The notes beneath the pieces were generated by a model that did not search any database, had not been told where the DNA came from, and saw only the letters and a list, made by a program, of their open reading frames with translations. The position numbers and the translations under genes were made by a program. Source: Fragum whitleyi (taxonomy: Eukaryota > Mollusca > Bivalvia > Cardiida > Cardiidae). Taken from it: DNA of 64,000 nucleotides. Shown one piece after another: positions 11,684-43,064 of the stretch; position 1 is the first letter of the stretch, and each line of letters opens with the position of its first letter. The stretch is taken from the NCBI GenBank assembly GCA_948146395.1, contig OX411543.1, positions 64,348,534-64,412,533 on the forward strand, in the 5' to 3' direction.

Positions 11684-11815
11684 CCCGGCTTTCAGTATGA
11701 CAAAGCGATGCAAACAGTTTTCCGGTTATATCCCGCTTTGCACGTGCACTTGCGTGCAAAGCGGGGTAAAATTTGCAAACTATTTGCACCTTTTTTGTCA
11801 TCTTGAACGCAGGGC
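11684..11815. mobile_element. GC-hairpin MITE, copy 1
   Basis: A short element centred on the stem-loop CCCGCTTTGCACG...CGTGCAAAGCGGG (11731-11765). Outer dyads TTTCAGTATGACAAA and TTTTGTCATCTTGAAC give a nested two-stem palindrome of about 130 bp. Other copies: 20973, 28100, 35559 and 44909. Confidence 0.65.
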
Positions 11816-12467
11816 AGGTTTTTAGATTAAATTGTACCAATGGAAAAAAAAACAATACAGATTATTTGAACTTAAAAGGTAATATTAATAAGTTGTTACA
11901 AATAACAACTTATTAACATTATCTTTTAGTTACATATATTGATTTAGATTCTTACTTTGAGTTGAACGCAAGAAAAGTTTTATAATGCCGGGTCCATAAG
12001 ATCAAATGAAGCCTATAGATATGCGGGTAGGAAAGATTATTTCATCCATATTAGTTACATGTGGCGGATCGTGTAGGTCGAAAGTCGACTAGAGTACGTA
12101 CACGCTAAAAAAGGGTCGCACAAGTAAATCAAATCCTACACCCGTATTTTTATAAGGATTATCTTCCCTTTAATTGACGTGAATACATCATTCGTATTTG
12201 TCAATCTGTTTAACATTAACTTTACGAAAATTTACGGGTTCCTCCCTTTTATGCACTAATTTGTATATAAGTTTCGAGGTGAAATTTTAAGCGCTCACTT
12301 TGATTTTTGCGCCCGTAACACTGAGGGGTTCACGCAGTACTTTATACATGGAACACTAAAAGAATGCCCAGTTAGTGCACCATACTTAGAAAAGTGACAA
12401 GATAACGGAGAAAGGCAAACAAGGTCACGGATTATAATTCCTGTTAAATTCTCTGTAAAACCTGATT

Positions 12468-31608
<19,141 letters not shown>

Positions 31609-31627
31609 ACGAAATGATTATGTTTGT

Positions 31628-31633
31628 AATAAA
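31628..31633 (+). terminator. Poly(A) signal AATAAA for PHM
   Basis: AATAAA begins 20 nt after the PHM stop codon, at the right distance for a very short 3' UTR. Confidence 0.6.
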
Positions 31634-31739
31634 AATACAGAACACAAACTGTTTATGAATTGATTTTTATGTTCTATAATTAAAATCATATTCATTTATT
31701 GATGGCCAACAGTTGTAACTCCCTTTATGTTTATAGGGA

Positions 31740-32215
31740 GCTATGTACAACTAATTTGCACTGAACCGTCGATATGTGACCCATCACGCGAAAAAAAGGC
31801 CCATTAGGGAGCTTCATTAGCTTTGCACTTGTCGGTCGGTCGGTTGGTCCGTCGGTCGGTCCGACCGTAGACCGTTTTTGTTTAGTCCGGAGCATATCTC
31901 ATAAAAAGTAATCAAGCTAGAACCATGAAACTTCACAGATTGATAGATCTTATTGTGGAGATGTGCAGTGCACTAGAAACATAATTCTACTCAACATTTT
32001 TTGTGAGTGATTACCCTTTCTTGATTGAAATAGAATAGCTTATTGGCATAAATATTTACAAACATCTCTTGTTAAAACTAGATTTGATCTAGTGGAGGTT
32101 GACCAGACGTCGCATATCGAAAACAGTTTTACAGAAAGGTAGAATGATCATTCTTGATACAGAAAATCTTAATTGTGCGAAAAGTTTAGATCCTAGTCAG
32201 CCTGATCAGTTCGGT
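31740..32215. mobile_element. MITE family R copy split by another repeat
   Basis: The left terminus TGACCCATCACGCGAAAA is at 31779. The family R interior (GGTTGACCAGACGTCGCATA, CCTAGTCAGCCTGATCAG) resumes at about 32085. Between them is a GGGAGCTTCATTAGCTTTGC element with GGTCGGTCGG tandem (31803-32075). Confidence 0.55.
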
Positions 32216-32529
32216 GGTTGGCCTAATTAGGCTACACCCCCATCCGCGAAGCCTTATGTTTTGGAAAAGAAAATTTGCCATTATATTTCATTATAAACCC
32301 GCTTTAAGTGAATTCAAGGAGTTACGCAGAACTTATGAGAAACCTGTAAAGCAACTTCAAGTGCTGTTTTTAAGTCGGGATGATTTTTTTCACCTTAAAA
32401 TGTAACTAAGCAACGTTAGTTTTTATCGCGATCAATATTTCAAATTATCTCCATCGGATAGCGATTCATTGCGCAAGGATTTTTTTCTACTCTAAAGGTA
32501 GTCGACATGTAATGGTTCCACAATTTATA

Positions 32530-32795
32530 GGATTTGAATGGGTTTTACGTCGCTTTCAACAATTTTGCAGTTATATCGCGACGGCCGGAGCACCTAACAA
32601 TGGATTCCTGATATTTCTTTCACCTGTACTACCATTACATCCTTCCCTAGCCTACGACTGCTATCTCACATAGATTTACGATTATCTACCCATTGGTGAG
32701 AGACAAACGTCGGAAAGGATATTTGCCGCCGCCAGGGATCGAACCCACGACTTTCGGATTGGAAGTCTTATGCGTAACCAACTGCGCTATGGTGG
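32530..32795 (-). repeat. tRNA-derived SINE, family B, with head
   Basis: The minus strand head GCCACCATAGCGCAGTTGGT...GGTTCGATCCC folds as a tRNA with one acceptor mismatch. It is followed by the family body (CCTTTCCGACG, ATGGGTAGATAATCG, TAGGCTAGGGAAGGATG, CCGGCCGTCGCGATATAACT). The attached body shows it is a SINE. Confidence 0.75.
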
Positions 32796-32805
32796 CTGCA
32801 CAATA

Positions 32806-32905
32806 TTTAGGAACACATGATCTTGCACAATGGTCTCTCGGTTAACATTGTTGAAGTTCATGACTTCTGAAATGATGCGGATCTATTACGGTTCCACTAT
32901 CTTAA
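32806..32905. mobile_element. MITE family T, partial
   Basis: GGTTAACATTGTTGAAGTTC, GACTTCTGAAATGATGCGG and ATTACGGTTCCACTATCTT. Confidence 0.55.
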
Positions 32906-33122
32906 AAGAGCTTGAGTCTTTTTCTCGATGTGGTCCTTTAGCTTTTGAAACAGCGAACGGTCCATTCCATTCGGAACATCGAAAAGTACCTCGGACGTAA
33001 GTATAGTAATTTTGGGTCATTTTTAGGTAATTCGGCTTCAGGTGGTACTTCGGTTATTTATTTATACGCTTGAAGAAAATCACATTTTTAAAAATCTTTC
33101 CGATCTTCTGTGGAGAACTTTT

Positions 33123-33193
33123 GGGCATATCATAATTTGAAAACAAAACGCAGTAAATCACTGCGTTTTGTTATCAAATTATAATATACCCAC
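33123..33193. repeat. Palindrome with 30-bp arms
   Basis: GGGCATATCATAATTTGAAA..ACAAAACGCAG pairs with CTGCGTTTTGTTATCAAATT..ATAATATACCC around TAAATCA. Confidence 0.75.
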
Positions 33194-33199
33194 TTTTAT

Positions 33200-34384
33200 T
33201 CGTTCGTTGATTTTATTTTATGCAACGTCATCCTTAGCGGGATCGTTGATGTTTGTGACGTCATAAAAACCTACGCGCGAAACGACGCGCTTTCATGGCT
33301 GCGTCCGTATTATTCCCGAGGTCTATTCCGTAGAATAGCCGAGGGTTCCCGATTGGGTCCATTCTAGACTTTTCCGGAAATAAAGCGAACCTGGCGCATC
33401 GGTCAAGAATGTCAACGTTTCCTCTTACATAAGTTTGCATTTACGGAGAAAAAGTTTCAAGGGTGAAAATTAGGAGGACGATGTAGAATAAATGGTAGTT
33501 CGTTTTTATTGGGTACCAATTGTTGATCTTTTGAAACCATTTTTTCAAAAAAAAAAACAACTTAATCCCGGTTTAATAGTAGGGCCTACCTCATGTTATT
33601 TCTCTGAACAGCTTATCTGTTAACTTCAAAATAAACAAATAGTGAAAGCGTAAAAATGGGAAAGCCTCTTAAAACAGGACTTTTACAATTTCATTGTGAC
33701 ACGCTATAAAGTCAATATCTAAAACATTTGAGTTTGTCGGGCTTAAAAATAACCAGAAATTGTACTAATCAGTAGAAAGGGAAACTACTTTGCTTGAAAC
33801 AAAACTGTAAAACGGATATGTTATTTCCCTTTGTATCGGAATTCGTTTCGGGTGACTGGTTGCCAATGTAAACAAGAGATCGATCGCCAGGTGAGATTGG
33901 AATGCAATTCAACACTGATAGACCTACATAAATGGTACTTTAGCCGTCAGATCGATAACATAGTCACTTCTTAGTCGATCATGGATTTAGGATTTTGTGA
34001 TTTAACTCGTGTGATTTAAAACGGTATTTCATATGCTAATTTGTTGCCCGCTATCATATCACACAATTCGAGACAAATATTGTGAGCTCGTAAGCCATTT
34101 TTGTTACTGATAAGGTTTCTATTGAATGAGGAATATATATGGTTTAAATTGCTAAAATGGTAAATTGCTGTAGTCAAAGATTTCATCATTTCAACAAACA
34201 AAAAGATTACTCAAATGGATTTTCAAGGATAACCGTTCGAAGCCGGTTTTCATGTGAAAATTATTATTATTAAATAACACGCTATTTTTTTATCATTTAG
34301 CTGTAGGGAAGAGAAGGGGTAAATAAAAAAGTGCTGCTATCAGCAAATTATATTTTCGTTGAAGATGACATTCTATACATCTCA
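33200..34384. other. Intergenic DNA, nothing recognised
   Basis: No exon or RNA gene seen. GC is slightly higher near 33220-33400. Confidence 0.35.
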
Positions 34385-34660
34385 AGGGCGTAACTCCCAT
34401 TACGCAATTTACGCAATTGCGTAAAAGAAATAATCATCTGTTGAAAAATATCGTTGATGAACGATCATAACATCGAAACTACAGCTTATTCAAGCTGTAG
34501 TTGCGATGTTTTGATCATTCCCCAACACTCAAATCATAGAAAAGGGGAGCGGACGGAGGGCATTTAATCTTTTGTCACAGTCCATATATCGCCTTTACCC
34601 TATATTCTTTATTTGTCGCCTTCTGAGTGCGTAATAATTTCAAAGTCCTAGATACGCCTA
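34385..34660. mobile_element. Element family S, copy 1
   Basis: A central hairpin CATCGAAACTACAGCTTATTC / AAGCTGTAGTTGCGATGTTTTGATCATTC (34471-34525) is followed by AAAAGGGGAGCGG, TCTTTTGTCACAGTCCATAT and GTCGCCTTCTGAGTGCGTA. Copies at 38040-38215 and 52985-53250. Confidence 0.65.
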
Positions 34661-34929
34661 TACATCTGGATTTCATAAAGATCGCCATTTGAAAGACTGT
34701 CTCGCCATAGTACTGGCAAAATGTGAAAACGGTGAGATGTTTAATTATAATTTGCTCTGAAAATAACTCTGACTATTTATTTCTTTCGCTTGTAAAAATA
34801 TCATTATATGAGACAAAAGTAACAGAAATTCATTTTTATCTTCAGATAGTTGACATGCAAATACTTAAGATTTATTTTAGTCTTTATTGTCGTCGGAATA
34901 AAAATCAATCGTGGTTATTATAAAAACAA

Positions 34930-35558
34930 GTCATTTAAGAATCTACAATTTTCAATTGCATCCAAATATCGAAACTACAGATTTGAACAAGGCTGCAGTA
35001 ACGAGATTTAACTAATGGAGATTCTGCAGGTATTGAACAAATTTAAGTTAATTTATACGGGAATATCTTAAGATGTAATTTTGACCTATATTGGTAAAGG
35101 TTATTTCCTACTTTACACATAGATCTTTTATAGTGTGTATTGTAGCCTAAACTATGAATAGACATGACTAGAAAGTACAAAACGTTTTAGGATACATAAG
35201 TGAAACCATATACTGAAATGCCTCAAGAAGGGGTCCGAGGTCACGGGCCCGACCCCGGGGCTGACCCCTCAATACTGGACGGGACGATACAAGGGGTTGT
35301 GGGCGTGTCTTCGAGGATTATCCGTGTTTTCCTGAGTTCAACATTTTCAGGTGAGGGGATTTAATTTTCTAACATGTATGTTTTATACCGGGCTTCATTT
35401 TCTATATATTTTCTTTTTATCGAACGATTTCACTATTCCGTTTTTAATCCGTATCTGTAAACGCCGATTCTAGTTTGCATTCACCCTTCAAATCTAGGGT
35501 TTCACTATTAATTAGTGATTTCTAAATGTTTTTCTACGTCTTATCAAGTACTCTAAAA
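34930..35558. other. Intergenic DNA, nothing recognised
   Basis: A degenerate TCGAAACTACAG hairpin at 34969-35010 and a GC-rich patch at 35230-35320; no gene seen. Confidence 0.35.
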
Positions 35559-35692
35559 GCCCTACGTTCAAGATGACAAAGTAGTACAAACTACTTGCCA
35601 ATTTCCTTCCGCTTTGCACGCTACTGCACGTGCAAAGCGGGGATAAAATTGGCAAACAGTTTACACCGTTTTGTCGTCCTGAACACTGGGCT
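35559..35692. mobile_element. GC-hairpin MITE, copy 4
   Basis: CCTACGTTCAAGATGACAAA and TTTTGTCGTCCTGAACACTG are inverted ends. The central CCGCTTTGCACG...CGTGCAAAGCGG stem is intact. Confidence 0.75.
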
Positions 35693-36214
35693 GATAATGT
35701 AGGTTAGCTGTTACATAGCGAATTGTACTGAATTTATTTACTTTGTTCCCCAATAAGACTGTCTTGCAAAATGTCACAAATCTATAAAATGCAGTCTGTC
35801 TTCTGATAACGAACCCTAGAGGAAATGATATCCTATCAATGAAAAAATATAACGCATGTTTAATACAATGTAATATATCTACGACAAAGATTAAATATAT
35901 CTGTACTGACCTGACCTAGAATATCAAAAAAATACGCTACTCGAGTGTCGTAACTACATCTTATTGTACATGTACTTACGAGGTTCAGACAATGCGTGAA
36001 TTCTTAAACCTGTGTCACAGAGGGTAACAGAAATTATTTTAACTTGAATAAATATATGTCAAATTCTGTTCCTCCGTTCTGTCAAATATTAATGATTTAT
36101 AATCAATTTTTCTGTACCGTTAAACCATGCGCGGATTAAGAAGTTGTTGTTTTCTACTCCGAGGGGGCACAGCTTAACACTTGTAATGCTGATTAAGACC
36201 ATTGTTGGCATTTT

Positions 36215-36620
36215 CTTAAAATCAAGGTGATGAGAGAACTTGATGCAAAACTTGCAAATTGGTTGGCGAAAATAGGAAAACCTTCAAAAATCTTTTTCTA
36301 TGAAACCAGAAGGCAGACAGCTTTCATATTTAGTTTGTAGCATCATCTAGTGGACCTCTACCAAGTTTGTCCATATCAAGACCTTCAGGGTTCACATTTG
36401 GGCTCCATCCGGGTGTATCCCATTTTACATAGAATCAAAGAGCGAAAAGGCATTTCTGTCTTGCTCTTGGCTGAAAACATTCCATGGTTTATGTAGAAAT
36501 TATCTCCTTTTTGACATCTGCACATTTCATTTATGTTATCACTATAATATTATGTCCCAGAGGTCAAAGAGACCCAGGTGAGCGATTTAGGACCATAATG
36601 GTCCTCTTGTTTCATTATGA
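36215..36620. repeat. GCTCAC-type element, single-unit fragment
   Basis: AACCAGAAGGCAGACAGCTT, ATCTAGTGGACCTCTACCAA, TCAGGTGAGC-like CCAGGTGAGCGATTTAGGAC and ATGGTCCTCTTGTTTC match the end of the array at 40640-41880. Confidence 0.65.
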
Positions 36621-37293
36621 TTTCTTAAAACATTTCTGGTCTAGAAAGAAAAAGGCAGGAAATATAGGATAAGTTTGCAAATATGTGCATGCTGATGTTT
36701 GTCTTTGCTTCCTGCCAAACCAGGATTAATCCAGGCTCAGCATGGTCAGGGTTAAAAAAAATATTAGTCTTTCATAATAAAAAAGTAAAAATTTCATCAA
36801 GAGACTTGCCAACGGTCCGCGACAAAATGGCGTCTTAACCCTAGCCAAACCATTGCGTAATAGTAGTAAAATCAAAGTGCCCTTATTATTGGTCGAAATT
36901 TATTTTGAAAATGAATCTTTAAAGCTTTTCTGGTTTCGAAAAGAAAATGCAGATGGTAAAGACAAAGATCAGACTGCACATATGTGCAGACTGATCTTCA
37001 TCTATACCGCCTGCCAAATCAGGAATATTCCGGATTCAACATGACAGGTGTTAACAGACGGTTCTAAATATAATCCCGTTATACAAAAACTAACCATCTT
37101 GGAAAATGTCCACCCTAGACTGACGGTGCGTGGAGTGCAGACAAACAAGGGTCGCTCTTCACTTTTACTTATTTTCGGAATCTGTATGATCAATATATTT
37201 TTAACTTTGACGTTTGACCTGTGATTGAACCTATCACCTTTACAAATTTTTATCGTACGGAGATCCCAAATGGTCATTTCACGTATGATTGGT

Positions 37294-37513
37294 CACATAT
37301 GTGACCCGTCGCGCAAAAAAGGACCATCTGGGAATCCTATAAAATGAATATTTGAAAAAGAGATTGGGTCCAGCATAGGTCAACCAGAGGTCGCATTTCA
37401 AATTTTCTTTGACTGGAAGGTGTATTGATTATTCTAGAATCAGCAAATTAAGAAAATAGGGTCTACTTTTTACGCACTTCCCAGATAGTACCTTTTCGCG
37501 TGACGGGTCATAT
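37294..37513. mobile_element. MITE family R copy
   Basis: Inverted ends TGTGACCCGTCGCGCAAAAA and CCTTTTCGCGTGACGGGTCA. Interior AGGTCAACCAGAGGTCGCAT. Confidence 0.75.
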
Positions 37514-38039
37514 ATGAATTCCGATCCCTCTCTGATGTTCTAACTATAAGGGAATCAGAAATGTTTTACTTATGCTCAACCATAGTTAGCATGACGACTT
37601 TTTTTGATAATTTACTTTTGTAAAGTGGTCACCAAGAAAGGATAAAAGTGGTCGTTTAATATGGTTGACAACTCAGGTAAATGAAAAGGGGATGTATTCG
37701 GATTCCCGAATTTTACATAATCTGACAATCTTATACAGTTGTCGATTATCAACTTTGGGTTCTGTACCCCGATCCCCCTATTTAGATTCGCGCATGATCA
37801 TCATGCAAAAATAAACTATATCTTGTCAATGTATTCGCGTGTTCTACACATGCAGTGACATTTCTCGTTAGAATGTCTTTAGCAGCCGCGTAGGTGTGTT
37901 TTATGCTTACTTGGAAACCAGCCAGTTGTCACTTCATATCAAAAATGTTTATTGCTTCCACTGTAAGAAGTTATCACTGTGTCGCATAAAAAGGGCTATA
38001 AATTGCCTAAAACCCGTGAATTACCACCATATGCAAGGG
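37514..38039. other. Intergenic DNA, nothing recognised
   Basis: A GTGGTCACC..AAAGTGGTCGTTTAAT fragment resembles the repeat at 53560-53890. No gene seen. Confidence 0.35.
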
Positions 38040-38215
38040 CGAATGAATCCTTTTTCGAAAAATGTCGTTGATAGATAATCATTACATCGAAACTAATGCT
38101 TATTCGAGCTGTAGTTACGATGTTTTGATTATTCACCAAAGCTAAAATCTCAGAAAAGGGGAGCGAATTTAGGACATTCATCTTTTGTCACAGTCTATAT
38201 ATCGCCTTTCTGGCC
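38040..38215. mobile_element. Element family S, copy 2
   Basis: ACATCGAAACTAATGCTTAT, GAGCTGTAGTTACGATGTTT and AAAAGGGGAGCGAATTTAGG, as at 34385-34660. Confidence 0.6.
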
Positions 38216-38570
38216 GACCAGTTAAGTTTTTGTGAATATGGGAGTTTTTTAGAATATGGGAGGTAATTTGATAAGATGAAATAGTAATTCATGAATGTTG
38301 TCCGTTAGTAAATTGACAACCTAGGAGCCAGCCTATTCGCAGACCAATAGACTGATTTTTGTCAGAGCCGCCTGCAGTTTGTGACTTTGTTGCTCTTTCA
38401 CCCAGAGCATATGGTTTTGTAAATAAAAATGATTTTAAGTTCCATGTAAAAAAGACTCAATTGCGTAGGATACCATATTATAAGGTATTTCACTTGGAAA
38501 CCCTCAAAAGTATTTTATTTTTTATGAAAAAGGTTCAATGCCTGATCCTTTATCATTCAAATCATTTGAG

Positions 38571-38992
38571 CTACAGATAACAACATCGTGAAATTGACAG
38601 TCACATCAATCAAAACCGTTCTAAATCGCTCACTCAGCGCTCCATTCATTCGTTCCAAACACGAACAAACCATTCAAAAACGCTCCGAAATTCATATCAA
38701 AGTAAATTCAATTCAAAATAAATATGGATAGAAAAAAAATCACTGATAAAATTTGAATTATAAGCGCCTAATTTGTTCTTAAAGAAATAGGGGGCTATCC
38801 GTAGAATTTATATAATTTATTACATGTAGGTAATAAATATCTCTTATTTCTCTAATTCACCCTGAACAAAATTAGCGATAATGGAATACCTTCTTTAATT
38901 TCACTCAAATCTCGCTCATCGCACTCTCCAAACTTCATTGCAAAATCATTCCAAACTCATTCTCCTAGTCAATTTCACGATTAACTGTACCA
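38571..38992. mobile_element. MITE family A copy
   Basis: CTACAGATAACAACATCGTG to GTCAATTTCACGATTAACTG, with CTCAGCGCTCCATTCATTCG and ACAAAATTAGCGATAATGGA inside. Confidence 0.72.
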
Positions 38993-38999
38993 ATTAAAT

Positions 39000-40020
39000 T
39001 AAATGTACCTCAGACAAAAGTAACATGCCAACTCGTGTACACAAATATACTTGACTTAAATTTGAGGTAAGGCGCTTCTAACTCTTCTCGTGCTTAACCA
39101 GAAGTATCCATACTTCGGTAGGATGGATAGGTAAAGATCAGTATGTACAAATATGCAGTCTGAAGGTGATCTTAGTCTATGCCACTTTTTTCATTTTTTA
39201 AACCAGAAAAATATGAAATAGCCCCTATACTTTCAAAAAAAGTATTCTTTCTTAAAATTTTAAAGTTTTCATTGCTTTCGACACTTTGATATTAATGCAA
39301 TTTTAACATTTTTTCATTATGACAAGAGTAAGAAGCACAAAAACTTCATACGGAATAAAAATATTATAGCGATATAAAAGTTTTCCTCAAACTGTATGAT
39401 ACGGGCAATTTCATTTTACCATTTCACCGAAAAAAAACAACAACATAGATTTACATCAATCAAAATGTAAAATTTGATTTGTTTTCCATGTTTTCTTGCT
39501 TTGTCACGTTTTGTCGGTGTTATTTGAATTTTAATTTTACATAATAACTTACCTGTTTAATAATACATGAGGCAGAAATATAATGTGATATTACGTAATA
39601 TGGATGTAAATTCGACCTCAAAATGGCGAATACATTATAACTAGATTTCATAGGAATGGTGCTTGGGACATGCTCTTTCAAATGTTTTATTTGGTCTTGA
39701 TCCGGCTGATAACATGGGCACTTCGGCCGGTCGAGTCATAAAAATATGTGTGAAATAAAAGAACAATTACTTCTCTGAAACTACTTGTCAGAATAAACAC
39801 AAACGTCACTGCAATAATTATCAGGATATGGTCTTTCAGACTTCTTAGTTTTTAAATTCTTATTGGGCTGACAACATGGGCCCTGCGTGCAGTCGATTAA
39901 AAAAATGGCCCAATATTGTGTAATATAAAAATATCTTCTTCTCTGAAACGCCTGGGCAGAATTTTAGTTAACTTCACAGAAATAATCATCTGGACATGCT
40001 CTTTTAGATTCCTTCGTTTA
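39000..40020. other. Intergenic DNA, low-grade repeats
   Basis: Two diverged phrases about 180 bp apart (GGCTGATAACATGGGCACTT at 39704, GGGCTGACAACATGGGCCCT at 39866) suggest an old tandem array that also reappears at 40255 and 42025. No gene seen. Confidence 0.4.
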
Positions 40021-40021
40021 A

Positions 40022-42600
40022 CACTTTCCTGTATTACAAAATTTTGACCTGTCCGAATTCAAAGGTTTTGCAGACAAAAATTTAAAGTACATTTAATTTG
40101 AAAAATAACCATTCAGTAGGGTAGAAAATAGTGTGGAAAAAGAAAAAATTGCTCGTCAGAAGCAATTTCTTCTTTTTTCACAATATTTTCTAATCATAAA
40201 ATCACAAGCACGTAAAAAGCAGGGATTAAACAGCAAAGGGTTAACTTAGATCAGGCTGATAACAATAGCGCTACGAGCTGTCGAGTCACAAACAAATGGC
40301 CCATAATGGTTAACTATAAAAAAACTTTATAATATGACCTACGTCGCGGGAGTGAAATAAGCCCGTTGAATATTTTTGATATTCTACGGGTGTTATTACA
40401 CTAGTGGAATAACTATTAAATGACGTCATAATGTATATATTGTGACGTCAGTTTTAAACGGCGTGATAAGTTTCGCAGAAAATTGAAATGTCGAATTTAA
40501 AAAAATTTACGATTATTCGCGAAAATTCGGGTCATATTATAAAAAGAACATCAAATTTGTGTTAATAAAATACCGAATTTATTAAACTCGTCATCTACAA
40601 ACAGTTAAAAACTCGGCGCAGTCTCGTTTTTAGATCACCTGAGCACGAAGTGCTCAAGGTGAGCTATTGTGATCGTAGAATGTCCGTCGTCAGTCGTGCG
40701 TCGTGCGTCGTCCACAATTTCTTTAAACATCTTCTCCTCCTAAACCAGTGGGCCAATCTTGTTGAAACTTGGCAGGGATGTTCCTTGGGTCAAACTCTAC
40801 TTAAGTTGTTCAAATAAATGAAATCCACCCTTAACTTTCCCTTTACCCTTAACAAAAAGGGTGAAAATATGAAAATCTTTAAAAATCTTCTTCTCTGAAA
40901 CTAGAAGGCAGACAGCTTTCATATTTGGTATGTAGCATCATCTAGTGGACCTCTACCAAGTTTGTTCATATCAAGACCCTTGGGTCATATTTGGGCTTTG
41001 CACGAGCCAAACCCTTTTTACAAAGAATCAAAGAGCGAAAATCTTTAAAAATCTTCTTCTCTGAAACCAGATGGCAGACAGCTTTCATATTTGGTATGTA
41101 GCATCACCTAGTGGGCCTCTACCAAGTTTGTTCATATCATGACCCTTGGGTCATATTTGGGCTTTGCACGGGTGCATCCCTTATGAGCACGAAGGGTAAA
41201 AAATGAAAATCTTCAAAAATCTTCTTCTCTGAAACCAGAAGGCAGACTGTTTTCATATTCGGTATGTAACATCATCTAGTGGCCCTCTACCAAGTTTGTT
41301 CATATCAAGACCTTAGGATTATATTTGGGCTCCACCTGGGTGCAACCCTTTTTACATAGAATCAAAGAGCGAAAATCAATTAAAATCTTCTTTAATCAAA
41401 ACTAATGGGCAGACTGCTTTCATATTTATTATGTAGCATCGTCTTGTGGGCCCCTACCAAGTTTGTTCATATCAAGACCCTGAGGTCATAGTTGGGCTCC
41501 ACCCGGGCGCATCCCTTTCAGCTCATCTGAGCACAATGAGTGAAAATAGGAAAACCTTCAAAAATCTTCTTCTCTGAAACCAGAAGGCAGACAGCTTTCA
41601 TATTTAGTATGTAGAATCATCTTATGGACCTCTTCCAAGTTTGTTCATATCAAGACCCCTGGGTCACATTTGGGGTCCAGCCGGTTGCATCCCTTTTTAC
41701 ATAGAATCAAAGAGCAAAAAGGCGTATCTGTCTTGCTCTCAGCTGAAAACATTCCATGATATTGATCTTAGGCAATTATCTTCTTTTTGACATCTGCCTA
41801 TCTAATTAATGTGATGTCCCAGGGGTCAAAGAGACTCAGGTGAGCGATCTAGGACCATCTTGGTCCTCTTGTATCTGTTTATAGATGACTCGTTTAATAA
41901 ATTATTCTATGACCACTCATTCAATATCCTCTATTTCCTGAAACTAATGATCAGAGTACAATCGAACTTCACTGAAATGATTATTAGGGCACACTCTTTC
42001 AGATTCCTTGGGCTATCTTGATCGGGCTGATAATATGGAGGCGATATCATGCTGCGTCTCGAAAACTATGGCCTTTGTGATACAAAATTTCTTGTTTCCT
42101 TAAAGTATATATTTATTGACAGATTTTTATGAAACTTTCCCTAAATGTTTCTTAGCATTTGATTGTGTGCACATTAAAGTAACATGGAAATTTATTCTGC
42201 GTAATCAATAAAAAGGGACTTTCATGTGAAGTGGTTTGTGTAAAAAAAATGCTTTTCATAATATACAATGACCTACGTAGGCCTTTAATGATTTTCTGCT
42301 TACAAATAGATAATATCCTAGTTACAACCGTTTAATGCAATTTAATGTAGAATTTCTATAAATTTGCAACGCTTTAACAATTTGCTATTTAATTCCTGCT
42401 TTTTACGTGCCTGTGATTTTGTGATTGAGAAAACATTGTGAAAAAAGAAGAAATTGCTTCTTACAAGCAATTTCACCTTTTTCCACACTATTTTCTACCC
42501 TACTGAATGGTTATTTTTCAAATTAAATCCACTTTAAATTTTCGTCTGCAAAACCTTTGAATTTGGACAGGTCCAAAAATTTGTAAAACAGGAAATTAAG
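40022..42600. mobile_element. 2.6-kb foldback element
   Basis: Left arm 40022-40243 and right arm 42375-42600 are inverted copies of about 225 bp containing TGGACCTGTCC-AATTCAAAGG, AAATAACCATTCAGTAGGGT and GCACGTAAAAAGCAGG. Each arm itself contains a GAAGCAATTTCTTCTTTTTT hairpin. The interior has no long ORF but includes the tandem array below. Confidence 0.75.
40640..41880. repeat. GCTCAC-type element with five tandem units
   Basis: Begins ATCACCTGAGCACGAAGTGC and ends GAGACTCAGGTGAGCGATCT..TTGGTCCTCTTGT. About five units of roughly 170-185 bp repeat AAATCTTCTTCTCTGAAACC, GGCAGACAGCTTTCATATTT, ATCATCTAGTGGACCTCTAC and GTTCATATCAAGACCC. Confidence 0.8.
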
Positions 42601-42898
42601 TGTCAGTAGTGCGACACTTGCCCTCTTGGACCCCGTGTTTTGTTCTAGTACACAAAGTTGTGATATATGCCTCTTGTTTTTCTCTTGGCTCTTTTGATAT
42701 CTATAATGTCAAGAACAGATCTTAAAGATCTTCTTTGTCTATATTTTCAGAAACGATTTAGTGCTTTGTACAACATATAAATCGGCCTTTAATACGACAT
42801 GTTTCTCATTGTAAAATGTAAATAAGTAATAAAACTTGCGACAAAAACAAATAACATCTAATCTTAACTAGGAGTTTTGGTTCTAATAGGTACATGTA

Positions 42899-43061
42899 TT
42901 ATAGGGATGAGTGTCTTTTTCACTGCGTTTATTGGGGTATAAAGTGCAATTGCCTTAGCACATGGCAAATAACGCCCGTAGGGCGTTATGTTTAAGACAT
43001 GTGCTAAGGCAATTGCACTTTATACCCCCAATAAACGCAGTGAAAAAGACACTCGTCCCTT
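42899..43061. repeat. 163-bp near-perfect palindrome
   Basis: TTATAGGGATGAGTGTCTTT...TTGCCTTAGCACATG is mirrored by CATGTGCTAAGGCAATTGCA...GACACTCGTCCCTTATA. A central AATAACGCCCGTAGGGCGTTAT continues the symmetry. Only a few mismatches are visible over arms of about 65 bp. Confidence 0.9.
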
Positions 43062-43064
43062 ATA

